Shown piece after piece: positions 23,957-31,504 of a stretch of DNA of 40,051 nt (positions within the stretch are counted from its first letter, which is position 1; every line of letters begins with the position of its first letter). The notes under the pieces are model-generated. The model saw only the letters and a list, made by a program, of their open reading frames with translations, was not told the DNA's origin and did no database searches. The DNA comes from Nesterenkonia alkaliphila (GTDB taxonomy: Bacteria; Actinomycetota; Actinomycetes; Actinomycetales; Micrococcaceae). The stretch covers positions 1 through 40,051 of the forward strand of contig NZ_WRPM01000070.1 of NCBI RefSeq assembly GCF_009758175.1, written 5' to 3'. Made by a program: the position numbers and the translations under genes.

Positions 23957-23967
23957 GAGTGTCCGGA
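23957..23967 (-). promoter_or_regulatory. TCCGGACACT motif, copy 4
   Basis: On the minus strand TTCCGGACACTCTCTGG, matching copy 3 (16741 onward) at 16 of 17 positions. It lies immediately before the ATG at 23949, so a protein bound here would cover the start region. Confidence 0.45.
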
Positions 23968-24084
23968 ACCGAGGCCACCTTGCGCTGATGGGAGGCAAGC
24001 CGCTGCACCTCTTCAGGGGAGCGTCGATCGCCGAGAGGCGACCCCTTTTTTCCTTTCCCAGAGCCCAGTGTGATCCCCGGGCGT

Positions 24085-24438
24085 TCAGCGCTCCTCTTCC
24101 CATTGCGGTAGGTAGTCCGGGTGGTCGGCATGGGCTGAGGCCAGCTCCAGCAGTACTGTCTCCATGTAGTCGGTCGCTGCGGCGTACTGCGGGGAGTCGT
24201 GGTGCTCGACCTCCAGGTAGGCCTCGATGATCCGCCGCTTGGCCACACACTCAGCCAGCACCCGCTGGTAGTCCACCGCGACAACGAGTCGGTCCCTGTC
24301 CTGGTCGGCCGGGGTCGCCCAGGTGCAGAACCTGGTCTCCTCTATCGGGGAGTCGTTTCTCACGAAGCCGGCAGTGGCTTCGTCCTCCTCGATCCGGGCG
24401 AGCAGGAACGCGACCAGCGGGTTATTGTTCTCGGTCAC
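24085..24438 (-). CDS. DUF6221-family protein
   Basis: A 117-aa protein starting NPLVAFLLARIEEDEATA and ending HADHPDYLPQWEEE, with the internal VLAECVAKRRIIEAYLEVEH: the signature of DUF6221, a family of unknown function frequent in actinobacterial phages and integrated elements. GTG 24438 is preferred over ATG 24456, because AAGGAG lies 6 bases before the GTG and within the longer frame. It lies 27 bases downstream of the 223-aa gene. Confidence 0.82.
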   Translation of the reverse strand: MTENNNPLVAFLLARIEEDEATAGFVRNDSPIEETRFCTWATPADQDRDRLVVAVDYQRVLAECVAKRRIIEAYLEVEHHDSPQYAAATDYMETVLLELASAHADHPDYLPQWEEER

Positions 24439-24465
24439 TGCTGTCTCCTTGGTCATTTTCTGCCT

Positions 24466-25137
24466 TCACTGCTTCTCGGGTCTGCCCGTGCCCCAGCTTT
24501 CGCCGCCGGCACGGGCGGTACGAACCGCTGAGACCCAGGCGTCGGCGTCGATGAGCTGCCGCTGAGCGCTTCTGCTTCCTTGCTCAGGGAACCGGCCGCC
24601 GGGCTCCCCCACTGATTCGACTCGGCTGAGATAGGGCTCCGTGGGAAAGACCGCTTGGTAGTGCTGATCCCAGGCTGCGGCGCTGATCACCTCAAACACG
24701 CGCTCACACCTGATCCTGCGGGCCTCCTCCACACTCATCGGCCACCACTCGATCCGCTCCAGGTCAGCGATCAGCTCCGCCTCGCTGGAGTACCGCTTGG
24801 ACTCATCCGGCCGCTGAGCGATCGCCGCACCATAGTCCAACCGCCAGTGCTCACCCTCCTTGGTCAGTCTGGTCGGCGCGGTCCACGGGGTCTGGCGCGG
24901 CGGGTACATGCCCGGCCTGCGCTCTCTCAGATCGGCTGGAACAGTGTCGCCCCACTCCCGGGTTCCGCCGTAGCCCACCGGCGCTGTCGGTGGCCAGAAC
25001 CACTCCAGGGGCTCCTCGTCGGCGACGTCGAGGTCGGTCACCGCCCAGCCCCGGGAGAGCAGCGTGGTCTCCACGTCGTCCTTCAACAGACGGATGGAGT
25101 CCTTGATGAACCGAATCTCCTTCTCGGGATCTTCCAT
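24466..25137 (-). CDS. Hypothetical 223-aa protein
   Basis: A soluble 223-aa protein, Trp- and Pro-rich in the middle (PLEWFWPPTAPVGYGGTREW, RQTPWTAPTRLTKEGEHWRL). The N-terminus (MEDPEKEIRFIKDSIRLLKD) is helical. The ATG at 25137 has GGGG 4 bases upstream. It is the first gene of a minus-strand set with DUF6221. No family is recognised. Confidence 0.65.
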   Translation of the reverse strand: MEDPEKEIRFIKDSIRLLKDDVETTLLSRGWAVTDLDVADEEPLEWFWPPTAPVGYGGTREWGDTVPADLRERRPGMYPPRQTPWTAPTRLTKEGEHWRLDYGAAIAQRPDESKRYSSEAELIADLERIEWWPMSVEEARRIRCERVFEVISAAAWDQHYQAVFPTEPYLSRVESVGEPGGRFPEQGSRSAQRQLIDADAWVSAVRTARAGGESWGTGRPEKQ

Positions 25138-25235
25138 GACCCCAGTCTCCCACCGGGCACTGACTTGGAAGACAGACACAGAAGTGTCTGCAGAACATGT
25201 CCGCATTCCTCCCAACACAGGAGAAGGAGGGGCCC

Positions 25236-25613
25236 ATGGACGACATGCCAGCGCGGCCCCGGTGGACTATAAGTTCGGGCCCGTCTTCACCGACGAATGG
25301 CTACCCGGGCCAACCCAGCCTCTCCATCCCAGGACCGTGGCCCAGACATCCCATCGCTAAGAGGTACCCGAGTGGAGGTCATATCCTCCAACTCCCAGAT
25401 ACCCCTGGATCCCTCAGCGATGACAAATCAGACTCCGAGCACGTCGGCGGTCATGCGACACGCCGGCCCCCAAGACTCTTGACCCTGTCGATGGATGTCC
25501 ATATAGTGGACGGCACGTTGATCGTCGAAGGGCATCGCGAGCCGACTACTATCGACGATCAACTGCGGGGTGACCCCCACGAACCGACTTCTCGACTCGA
25601 CCCCACGAACTGA
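25236..25613 (+). CDS. Possible small gene after a strong ribosome site
   Basis: AAGGAGGGG lies 4 bases before ATG 25236, which opens a 125-codon frame. The protein sequence has low coding character (rich in Pro, Ser, His), and a different frame in the first 120 bases (VDYKFGPVFTDEWLPGPTQ) looks better. The frame also runs across the promoter and leader of the replication operon, which speaks against it being a full-length gene. A short leader-type peptide is conceivable. Confidence 0.2.
   Translation: MDDMPARPRWTISSGPSSPTNGYPGQPSLSIPGPWPRHPIAKRYPSGGHILQLPDTPGSLSDDKSDSEHVGGHATRRPPRLLTLSMDVHIVDGTLIVEGHREPTTIDDQLRGDPHEPTSRLDPTN
25479..25511 (+). promoter_or_regulatory. Promoter and overlapping operator of the replication operon
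   Basis: TTGACC (25479-25484) and TATAGT (25502-25507) are 17 bases apart, a near-consensus promoter. GTCCA-TATAG-TGGAC (25497-25511) is a palindrome centred on the -10 box, and ATGGA-TG-TCCAT (25491-25502) overlaps it, giving three TGGA half-sites in alternating orientation. This suits a repressor that shuts off the downstream HTH/replication genes. The start of transcription is expected near 25514. Confidence 0.65.
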
Positions 25614-25682
25614 TCTTCATACCCCGCGACCGTTCTTTGCGGTTTCGCCGCAAAGAGAAGATCAGAACGAAAGGTTCGTGGG
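25517..25682 (+). promoter_or_regulatory. Structured leader of the replication operon
   Basis: The roughly 169-base leader holds ordered inverted repeats: GTTGATCGTCGA (25517-25528) with TCGACGATCAAC (25552-25563); GGGG-TGA-CCCC (25567-25577); CTGATCTTC (25610-25618) with GAAGATCAG (25657-25665); TCTTTGCGG (25634-25642) with CCGCAAAGA (25648-25656). GTTCGTGGG (25674-25682), directly before the ATG, can pair with either of two identical CCCACGAAC copies (25576-25584 and 25602-25610). The ribosome site GAAAGG (25669-25674) touches this arm. It looks like an RNA switch or attenuator controlling translation; a double-strand origin or protein-binding array is an alternative. Confidence 0.55.
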
Positions 25683-25901
25683 ATGCAGCGCCAAGCGTCT
25701 CCGCAAACACTCTTCACCGTGACCGAAGCGGCCACTGCCCTCGGTGTGAAGAAAGACTACATCTACGCCGTCATCCGAGACGGCGACCTCCCAGTCATCT
25801 ACCTGGGCCGAGGCTCTCGGCCCGTCATGCGCGTGCGCCCATCCGACCTGCAGCGCTTTATTGACTCTCGTCGCCTCGAAGGTGGGGTGCGCGATGACTG
25901 A
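25683..25901 (+). CDS. Excisionase-like HTH_17 protein
   Basis: A 72-aa DNA-binding protein. FTVTEAATALGVKKDYIYAV followed by GDLPVIYLGRGSRPVMRV is the HTH_17 (MerR-like) excisionase fold. The ATG at 25683 follows the structured leader. It is the first gene of the replication operon and overlaps the next gene by 8 bases. It may act as a directionality factor, copy-control or replication accessory protein. Confidence 0.8.
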   Translation: MQRQASPQTLFTVTEAATALGVKKDYIYAVIRDGDLPVIYLGRGSRPVMRVRPSDLQRFIDSRRLEGGVRDD

Positions 25902-26541
25902 GGAAGCCGACGGGAGGCCTTTTGTCCAGAAGCCTGTCAACATCGTTCGTCCCATCAGTGATGCTGCGTACTTGCAGTTGGATGATGCTCTCCTCGACGC
26001 CGGGATAAGGAATGGGCGCATCCGGAATACGGTCTTCGATGTTCTGGCAGCCATCACTGATACCCATAGCCACGATGGCCCGGCAGCAAAGGTCCACCTC
26101 AGCGTGATCGGTGAATGCCTGAAGATCGAATACACAGGAATGACCTATCCGTCTCAGGACGAAGGTTTTCGATTGCTGACCCGGACAGTCGTCCGGTATG
26201 CCGTGGAAAACCCAATCGCAGGCGACGCTGACACGCGCTCCATGAAGGAGTGGCGACAAGGCCTAGAGATGGCGCTCTTCCACAAGATGTATGCCCTGAT
26301 GGAGACAAAGCGCAGGATCGGGGCCGGCAGGTTTAACTACCGCTACGACGACGACTTGGAGGACGAGGACGAGCCGGAGGAGCAGGAAGCTCCGGACGGC
26401 CCGTCCACGGGAGCGCATGAGGATGCTCTTGTCACCGAGATACAGAACCTTCGTGACTCTGCAGTGGAAATCGAGGAGATCGCGAGTATCACAGGGGCCA
26501 GCCGTAAGGAGATCGAACGAGTGCTGGGACCTGCTTCGTGA
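25894..26541 (+). CDS. Hypothetical protein of the replication operon
   Basis: A 215-aa protein. The middle (MEWRQGLEMALFHKMYA-like segment, read as KEWRQGLEMALFHKMYALME) is helical, followed by a very acidic linker (DDDLEDEDEPEEQEAPDG) and a C-terminal HTH-like end (EIEEIASITGASRKEIERVL). ATG 25894 overlaps the previous stop by 8 bases and has GGTGGGG upstream. Position suggests a role in replication initiation or copy control, with a DNA-binding tail. No family is recognised. Confidence 0.7.
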   Translation: MTEEADGRPFVQKPVNIVRPISDAAYLQLDDALLDAGIRNGRIRNTVFDVLAAITDTHSHDGPAAKVHLSVIGECLKIEYTGMTYPSQDEGFRLLTRTVVRYAVENPIAGDADTRSMKEWRQGLEMALFHKMYALMETKRRIGAGRFNYRYDDDLEDEDEPEEQEAPDGPSTGAHEDALVTEIQNLRDSAVEIEEIASITGASRKEIERVLGPAS

Positions 26542-26680
26542 AGCTCTTGAAAGCCGCCAGGCTTCCTTCGGTCGCGGGATCGCCGAAGACACCCGCAGTG
26601 CGATGCAATGACGTTCGCCGCGAGTGCCGATCCCAGCGTCAACGTCCCCTGTGAAAATGAGAAGCACAGAAAGGCCCTGC

Positions 26681-29446
26681 ATGGACGAGCAGCAACAAGC
26701 TCTCCGAGACACAGCATATGAACTGGTCGCCGCCGGGTTTCGGATCCTTCCTCTCGGTAAGGACAAAATGCCCCTGACGCCATGGTCAGACGCCAAGTAC
26801 AAGTTTGAGGGCGACGAGACCATTGAGTTGTGGTTCGGTGAGGACCAGCAGGATGATGATTGGCTCTCTGGGCGTCACCCGGAATCGTCAGGGCCGGCGC
26901 AGGGCATCGCGATCGTCACGGGGGAACCCTCAGGGTTCGTTGAGATGTGGGAGCTGGAAGGCCCACACCGGGATAAAGTCTCAGAGCTCAACAGGCTTGC
27001 CCAGGAGCACGGCGAGCGAACGGAAGATGTCTGGCGACGCATCCGGTCCGGCTGGATGGAGCAGAGTCCTTCGGGCGGATATCACTGGATGGTCAGGCTC
27101 ACCGATTGCGAGGAGATGCCGCGCAGCGAAAGCCTGGCGGAGGACCCAGAGCATAAGAAAGTTCAAGTCGCTGAGGTCAAGGCTGCCAAGGCGAACACGG
27201 CCATGGCTCCTAGCTATGGGCACGCCCACTCGACGGGCAAGCCTTATAAGACGCTGACAGGCGGGCCGGATACCATCGCCGAAATAACGATGGAGGAGAG
27301 GCGCCTTCTTCGCGCCCTCTTCCAGAAACTCGATCGCCGCCCGGCCAAACCCAAGCGTGAGGTGGGGTTTCAAGTAGCTCGTGAGAGAAACGTCGGTGAC
27401 CCAGAGTTGCCTGGCGATGACTATAACCAGCGTGCCGACTGGCAGGAGATCTTGGATGCCGATGGGTGGGAATATGTGCGTTCCACCGGCAATGAGGATC
27501 ATTGGCGACGTCCTGGAGCTTCCACCAATGGTGTCGACGCTGCGGTCTACACGCACCCGGACAAATACGACGAAGAGAAAACCTTCTCACTTCTGTATGT
27601 GCCCTCAGGAGGGGCGCTGTCCCAGTTTGGCCTGCCTACCGAGGACGGGAAGGGGCAGGAAAAGACAACCTATACAAAGTTTGAATACTATGTGTTTTCT
27701 CGCCACAGCGGGGACTTCTCCGCTGCGGCGAAAGCACTCAGTGAGCTCGGGTACGGCGAACGCAAGAAGGCTGCTTCCGCATCCCGTGTGGAGTACCCTG
27801 TGGCCTCTCCGCAGGGCGCGGCGACAGGTACTGACGGTGTCGTCATTGACCTGGCTGCCAAACGAGCAGAGAAAGACTCCGTGCCGGGGCAGCAAACCAA
27901 CGGGGCAACTCTGGAGCGGACTGACGATGCAAATGCCAACCGTTTCGCCTCCGATCATTGTGAGGTCATCCGTTTCTCCCCCGCCCACGGGGCATGGGTG
28001 CACTGGAACGGCGTGCGATGGGTTCCTCAGCCTGGCAAAGGCGGGATCGAGCGCGAGCTTGCCAAACAGACTGCCCGAGCACTGCCCACAGAGGAGTTCG
28101 ACAACCAAGGCAAACCTGACCAGAGCGCCTCCAACGCTCTCGCCGCGCACAAAAAGTATTCACTGTCGCGCCAAGGGATCAACAACATGCTCTCCATGGC
28201 CAACAGTTTGCCGCAGCTTCGAGTCGATGACGACAGGTTCGACAACCATCCCTGGGAGCTCAACACCCCCGGTGGAATACTGGATCTACGGACAGGACAG
28301 CTGCTGCCTCATGATCCCACCAAGATGCACGTAAAGATTGCAGGCGTCACTCCTGACTTTGAGGCAGACCGCACTCTCTGGGAGAACTTCCTGCACACCT
28401 CAGTCCCAGACCCAGAGGTGCGCAGGTACCTCAAGCGGCTGGTCGGCCTGACCCTTATCGGCGAAGTCCGAGAGCACCTCATCGTCTTCATCACAGGACG
28501 GTCCGGACGTGGAAAATCCACCTTCGTGGAATCCATCATGACGACCATGGGTGACTATGCAGCAGTTGTCCCCGACGGCATCCTCCTGGAGACCAAGGGC
28601 TCAGACGATGAGGAGACCAAGGCGGTGGCACTCAAGGGCACCCGTTTAGCCCTGATTGATGAGGTCAAGGCCACCGACCGCCTCAACGAGAAACGTGTAA
28701 AGAAGTTCTCGGGCGGAAACACCCTCTCAGCACGGCACCTGTATCAAGAGCATCACAACTTCACCCCGAGTCACACACACTTCCTTGTCGGCAACCATCG
28801 CCCCGGCTTCGACGGCAGCGACGACGCGATGCTTCGAAGGTTGAGGACAATCCCCTTCGACGAGGACATCCCCGATGAGCAGAAGATCCCCAACCTTAAG
28901 GAGAAAATCTTCGGCAATCTGCCGGCTGTCCTCGCATGGGCAGCTGAGGGAGCAGTGGAATATCACAAGGAAGGGCTCGGAGAAATACCGGACCTTGTCA
29001 AAGCCACAACCTCCGACTACGCCGAAGAATCCAACCCGGTGGGCCAGTTCCTCGAGGAGCGTTGCAAGCTCGCTGACGGTGAAACAGTCCTCGTCTCCGA
29101 ATTCCGGGACGCATACGAGATGTGGTGCCAACAGCGCCAACTGCGGCCTCTCGGCGATAAGCGGATGGCCGACGCATTGGAGCGCCACGGGATCAAAGTC
29201 GGGAGCAAAGCACCCAGGACCGCTCAGGGAAGACTCTATGGCGGCGTGAAACTACTCTCCTATGAGGAACGCAAAGCCCAGGCCGCACAGCACAACCAGG
29301 AGCTGGGTTACGACGAGGACCCGCTCACCACACCCCGGCAGTCCAATTCCAAGAAGACGGCTGAGCAGCAACGGAAAAACGGCTCGCCGAAACCGCGCAA
29401 ACCACATCGTCGCCCACCTCGTCGAACCCCTCCACGTCGCAGCTGA
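26681..29446 (+). CDS. Bifunctional primase-polymerase / SF3 helicase (plasmid/phage P4-type)
   Basis: A 921-aa replication protein. The N-terminus (ELVAAGFRILPLGKDKMPLT, about residues 12-200) is a prim-pol domain. The middle carries RFASDHCEVIRFSPAHGAWV and WNGVRWVPQPG, the D5_N/P4 primase-associated region. The SF3 helicase has Walker A GRSGRGKST (about 606-614), Walker B LALIDEV (about 653-659) and motif C FLVGNHRPGFDGSDDAMLRR with the arginine-finger-like end. The tail is basic and disordered. It synthesises primers and unwinds DNA at the element origin. ATG 26681 has AGAAAGG 6 bases upstream. The upstream in-frame ATG at 26624 has no ribosome site. Confidence 0.92.
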   Translation: MDEQQQALRDTAYELVAAGFRILPLGKDKMPLTPWSDAKYKFEGDETIELWFGEDQQDDDWLSGRHPESSGPAQGIAIVTGEPSGFVEMWELEGPHRDKVSELNRLAQEHGERTEDVWRRIRSGWMEQSPSGGYHWMVRLTDCEEMPRSESLAEDPEHKKVQVAEVKAAKANTAMAPSYGHAHSTGKPYKTLTGGPDTIAEITMEERRLLRALFQKLDRRPAKPKREVGFQVARERNVGDPELPGDDYNQRADWQEILDADGWEYVRSTGNEDHWRRPGASTNGVDAAVYTHPDKYDEEKTFSLLYVPSGGALSQFGLPTEDGKGQEKTTYTKFEYYVFSRHSGDFSAAAKALSELGYGERKKAASASRVEYPVASPQGAATGTDGVVIDLAAKRAEKDSVPGQQTNGATLERTDDANANRFASDHCEVIRFSPAHGAWVHWNGVRWVPQPGKGGIERELAKQTARALPTEEFDNQGKPDQSASNALAAHKKYSLSRQGINNMLSMANSLPQLRVDDDRFDNHPWELNTPGGILDLRTGQLLPHDPTKMHVKIAGVTPDFEADRTLWENFLHTSVPDPEVRRYLKRLVGLTLIGEVREHLIVFITGRSGRGKSTFVESIMTTMGDYAAVVPDGILLETKGSDDEETKAVALKGTRLALIDEVKATDRLNEKRVKKFSGGNTLSARHLYQEHHNFTPSHTHFLVGNHRPGFDGSDDAMLRRLRTIPFDEDIPDEQKIPNLKEKIFGNLPAVLAWAAEGAVEYHKEGLGEIPDLVKATTSDYAEESNPVGQFLEERCKLADGETVLVSEFRDAYEMWCQQRQLRPLGDKRMADALERHGIKVGSKAPRTAQGRLYGGVKLLSYEERKAQAAQHNQELGYDEDPLTTPRQSNSKKTAEQQRKNGSPKPRKPHRRPPRRTPPRRS

Positions 29447-29865
29447 GCTGCATCCCGGCGCATAATACCTGACCCCATGGGCGCCGGAATACCGGGGCTC
29501 CCCAAGTAGCGCTCTGCTAAAGGTCAGGGGTTGCTCACTGCGTTGAAGCTCCCGGGCGCCCTGTAGGAGCGAACGAGCGCGGAGTAAACCCTACCCGTCG
29601 TGATACTCAAGAACACCTGGAGTGTGCACTCTCGTCGAGGGCCCCGAAATGCTCCTCAATGTCTGTTGTACCGCCGCCACTGATGAGTGAAGCCTCTGCA
29701 GCCGCCGGAGTGACGGGATAGAGGTCAACTGACAGATCTGGAGGGCGTCCCACCGCTGGTCTCCCCATGAAGTGGCATGGGTTGCCTCCTACCCACTTCC
29801 AAAAGACGCCCGGCAAGAGGATGAAGCCTCCCGAGGAAAGCAGCTTTGGGGAAATGCGGTACCGG
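29447..29865. other. Gene-free stretch after the primase-helicase gene
   Basis: No convincing gene. A minus-strand frame (29607-29927) has some protein-like segments but overlaps the TGTCA cluster and lacks a ribosome site. GCTCC/GGAGC arms near 29548-29570 may make a weak hairpin. Confidence 0.4.
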
Positions 29866-30105
29866 TGTGACACAGCACCGGCCGCATGACGCTCCATCTG
29901 CAGACATGTCACAGAACATGTCATCACACTGAATCCCCGTCATCACGGGGAAGGCCACCTACTCGCTACCTCTTCATGACACTTGTGACACTTTTTCTCA
30001 AAAGTAGTGAATAAGAGGGGTTAAAGGATCTGCCTTCCAGGTGCCCGGGGTCGTTAGTCAGCAGAGGTTCTCTGACACAACGTCACATGTGTCATGCCTG
30101 TCACC
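29866..30105. repeat. Iteron-like TGTCA/TGACA cluster, candidate origin
   Basis: At least eight copies of a TGTSACA-like word occur in both orientations in 240 bases: TGTGACA 29866, TGTCACA 29907, TGTCA 29919, TGACAC 29977, TGTGACA 29984, TGACAC 30073, GTCACA 30082, TGTGTCA 30088, TGTCACC 30099. Between them lies the AT-rich stretch 29990-30027 (including TTTTTCTCAAAAGTAGTG), which would suit an unwinding region. A CCCCGT/ACGGGG hairpin lies at 29935-29950. Position just past the primase-helicase gene supports an origin. Inference; no binding data. Confidence 0.55.
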
Positions 30106-30192
30106 GGAAAAGGCATATGTGCCCTGGAACCCTCGCATCCTCAGGATGTTCGTGCTCAGGGGCCTTTTCAGCGAGGATCGACCGACGGCGCC

Positions 30193-30208
30193 CTCACCCT
30201 GAGGTGAG
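30193..30208 (-). terminator. Hairpin after the class IV aminotransferase
   Basis: CTCACC (30193-30198), loop CTGA, GGTGAG (30203-30208) form a short perfect stem 44 bases past the stop of the minus-strand aminotransferase gene. No clear T-run; a weak terminator. Confidence 0.35.
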
Positions 30209-30251
30209 TGCTTGGCTGCAAGAAACTCTGTGGGGCTAGAGGAGGAACCCG

Positions 30252-31061
30252 TCAGCGCAGTAGAGCGGTCCCTACTTCGTTGGCGTAGGCCCGGTGCAAT
30301 ACCTCCACGAATCGGGAACTACTCGCAAGTCCGTGTTCGCCAATACGCGTGACATCGATCCCTGGGGTCCAGGAGTTCATTACCACTGCGGAGAGCTCAT
30401 TAGTGAGCATGTCCTCAGTGACAGGCACCGTGCGTTGGGGGATCTGTAGTGCTTCAAGCTGCCGGGAGAGGATCTGCATCGTGACCCCGGGCAGGATGCT
30501 GGCTTGGGGCCAGATCACGGATTCGCCGTCCCAGAATGCGAGGTTCCAGATCGTTGCTTCGCTGATCCTGCCACTGTTGTCCCTGAACGCTGCATCGTCG
30601 AACCCTTTCGCGTTGGCTTTGCGCAGGTAGTGAGTCTTCGCGACTTCACCGACGTGCTTCACCGTAGGCAAGTCGCGCTGGTGGCCCACCAGGTCCAAAG
30701 CCAAAGGGCCGGCAGGTGGCTCAGCGGCAGGCATCAGTTTGATGAGGACATTGAGGTCCAGTGGTCCGGGCGCGGGCATGAACTCCCCAGGCTCGGAGGT
30801 GATGAAACACATCAGGGAAGCATCAGCTGGTCCTTGGGTGGCTGCGTTCTGCAAGTATCGAAGAATCTGCTCGTCTGGAAGATGCGTGCCGAAGAGTTGT
30901 GTGCTGGCCTCTCTTAGCCGTTTCAGGTGCAGGTCCAGTCCCTTCACTGCGTGGTCCCTGATCTGCATGGCGGTGAAATGGGCGTAGCCGGCGAAAGCCA
31001 GGGGAGAGAGGTCTTCGACGGTAGCGGTACGGTCATTGAAGAAGGTCTGAGAAATTGTCAT
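30252..31061 (-). CDS. Class IV PLP-dependent aminotransferase
   Basis: A 269-aa enzyme of the branched-chain aminotransferase / 4-amino-4-deoxychorismate lyase fold. The PLP lysine is in VAKTHYLRKANAKGFDD (about residue 137) and GRISEATIWNLAFWDGESVI is the family's cofactor-contact region. The exact substrate is not clear from sequence. The ATG at 31061 has no strong ribosome site. It is divergent from a MerR-type gene whose start overlaps a 16-bp palindrome, so the MerR protein probably controls it. Confidence 0.88.
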   Translation of the reverse strand: MTISQTFFNDRTATVEDLSPLAFAGYAHFTAMQIRDHAVKGLDLHLKRLREASTQLFGTHLPDEQILRYLQNAATQGPADASLMCFITSEPGEFMPAPGPLDLNVLIKLMPAAEPPAGPLALDLVGHQRDLPTVKHVGEVAKTHYLRKANAKGFDDAAFRDNSGRISEATIWNLAFWDGESVIWPQASILPGVTMQILSRQLEALQIPQRTVPVTEDMLTNELSAVVMNSWTPGIDVTRIGEHGLASSSRFVEVLHRAYANEVGTALLR

Positions 31062-31077
31062 GAGGCAAAGCTAGGAG

Positions 31078-31093
31078 TTGACACTAGTGTCAA
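31078..31093. promoter_or_regulatory. Perfect 16-bp palindrome in the divergent promoter
   Basis: TTGACACTAGTGTCAA is perfectly symmetrical. It contains a TTGACA on each strand, so both divergent promoters could have their -35 box in it, as in MerR-type operators. It overlaps the GTG start codon of the MerR gene (31087). The MerR protein is the likely ligand. Confidence 0.65.
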
Positions 31094-31464
31094 AGGCAAG
31101 CGCCCCAGAGAAGGCGCCGTGGCGTATCGGAGAACTCGCTGAGCAGACGGGAGTGAGCACTCGAAGTCTTCGGCACTACGAGAATCAAGGCCTGATCATC
31201 GCTCAGAGGTCTTCTACTGGGCAGCGGATGTTCTCTGCCTCTGCCGCCCAGCAGGTCCGCCATATCAGAATGTTGCTCGATGCTGGGCTGCCTACACAAG
31301 TCATCGCAGAACTCATGGATTGCATCCGCGACCCTGGTCGTCTGGATCCCTGTGCTGTCCCAACGTTGGTAGAACACCTCCAGGACTACGACCGCCGGCT
31401 AGCCGAACTCGAAACCACGCGGGTGACCCTGCAGGGACTCATTGATTCTTCTCAACCAGGGTGA
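31087..31464 (+). CDS. MerR-family transcriptional regulator
   Basis: A 125-aa regulator. The N-terminal winged HTH (WRIGELAEQTGVSTRSLRHY, ENQGLIIAQRSSTGQRMF) is followed by the dimerisation helix (VEHLQDYDRRLAELETTRVT). There is no Cys pair or other metal-binding loop at the end, so a small organic inducer is more likely than metal. GTG 31087 is chosen because AGGAG lies 9 bases upstream; TTG 31078 would abut the ribosome site. It is divergent from the class IV aminotransferase. Confidence 0.9.
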   Translation: MSKASAPEKAPWRIGELAEQTGVSTRSLRHYENQGLIIAQRSSTGQRMFSASAAQQVRHIRMLLDAGLPTQVIAELMDCIRDPGRLDPCAVPTLVEHLQDYDRRLAELETTRVTLQGLIDSSQPG

Positions 31465-31504
31465 GCGCCCCTGGTGGTGGCTTTCCTCATGCAAGAATCA
31501 TCAG

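Larger units (their letters stand above)
13443..30105. mobile_element. Probable integrated plasmid-like element (limits approximate)
   Basis: An integrase with an XRE partner and excisionase-like genes at one side, accessory genes of types common in mobile elements (DUF6907, DUF6221, lipoproteins), and a self-contained replication module (HTH, unknown protein, prim-pol/helicase, iteron-like cluster) at the other side suggest one integrated element. The TCCGGACACT motif shared at 15.9, 16.7 and 24.0 kb ties the parts together. No relaxase, FtsK/TraB-like or type IV secretion gene was seen, so it may depend on a helper. No direct-repeat att cores were found, so the limits are only gene limits. 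Confidence 0.6.

Noticed and set aside
29607-29927. A 106-codon minus-strand frame after the primase gene
   Set aside because: It overlaps the TGTCA cluster, has no ribosome site and only partly looks like protein. Kept as gene-free.
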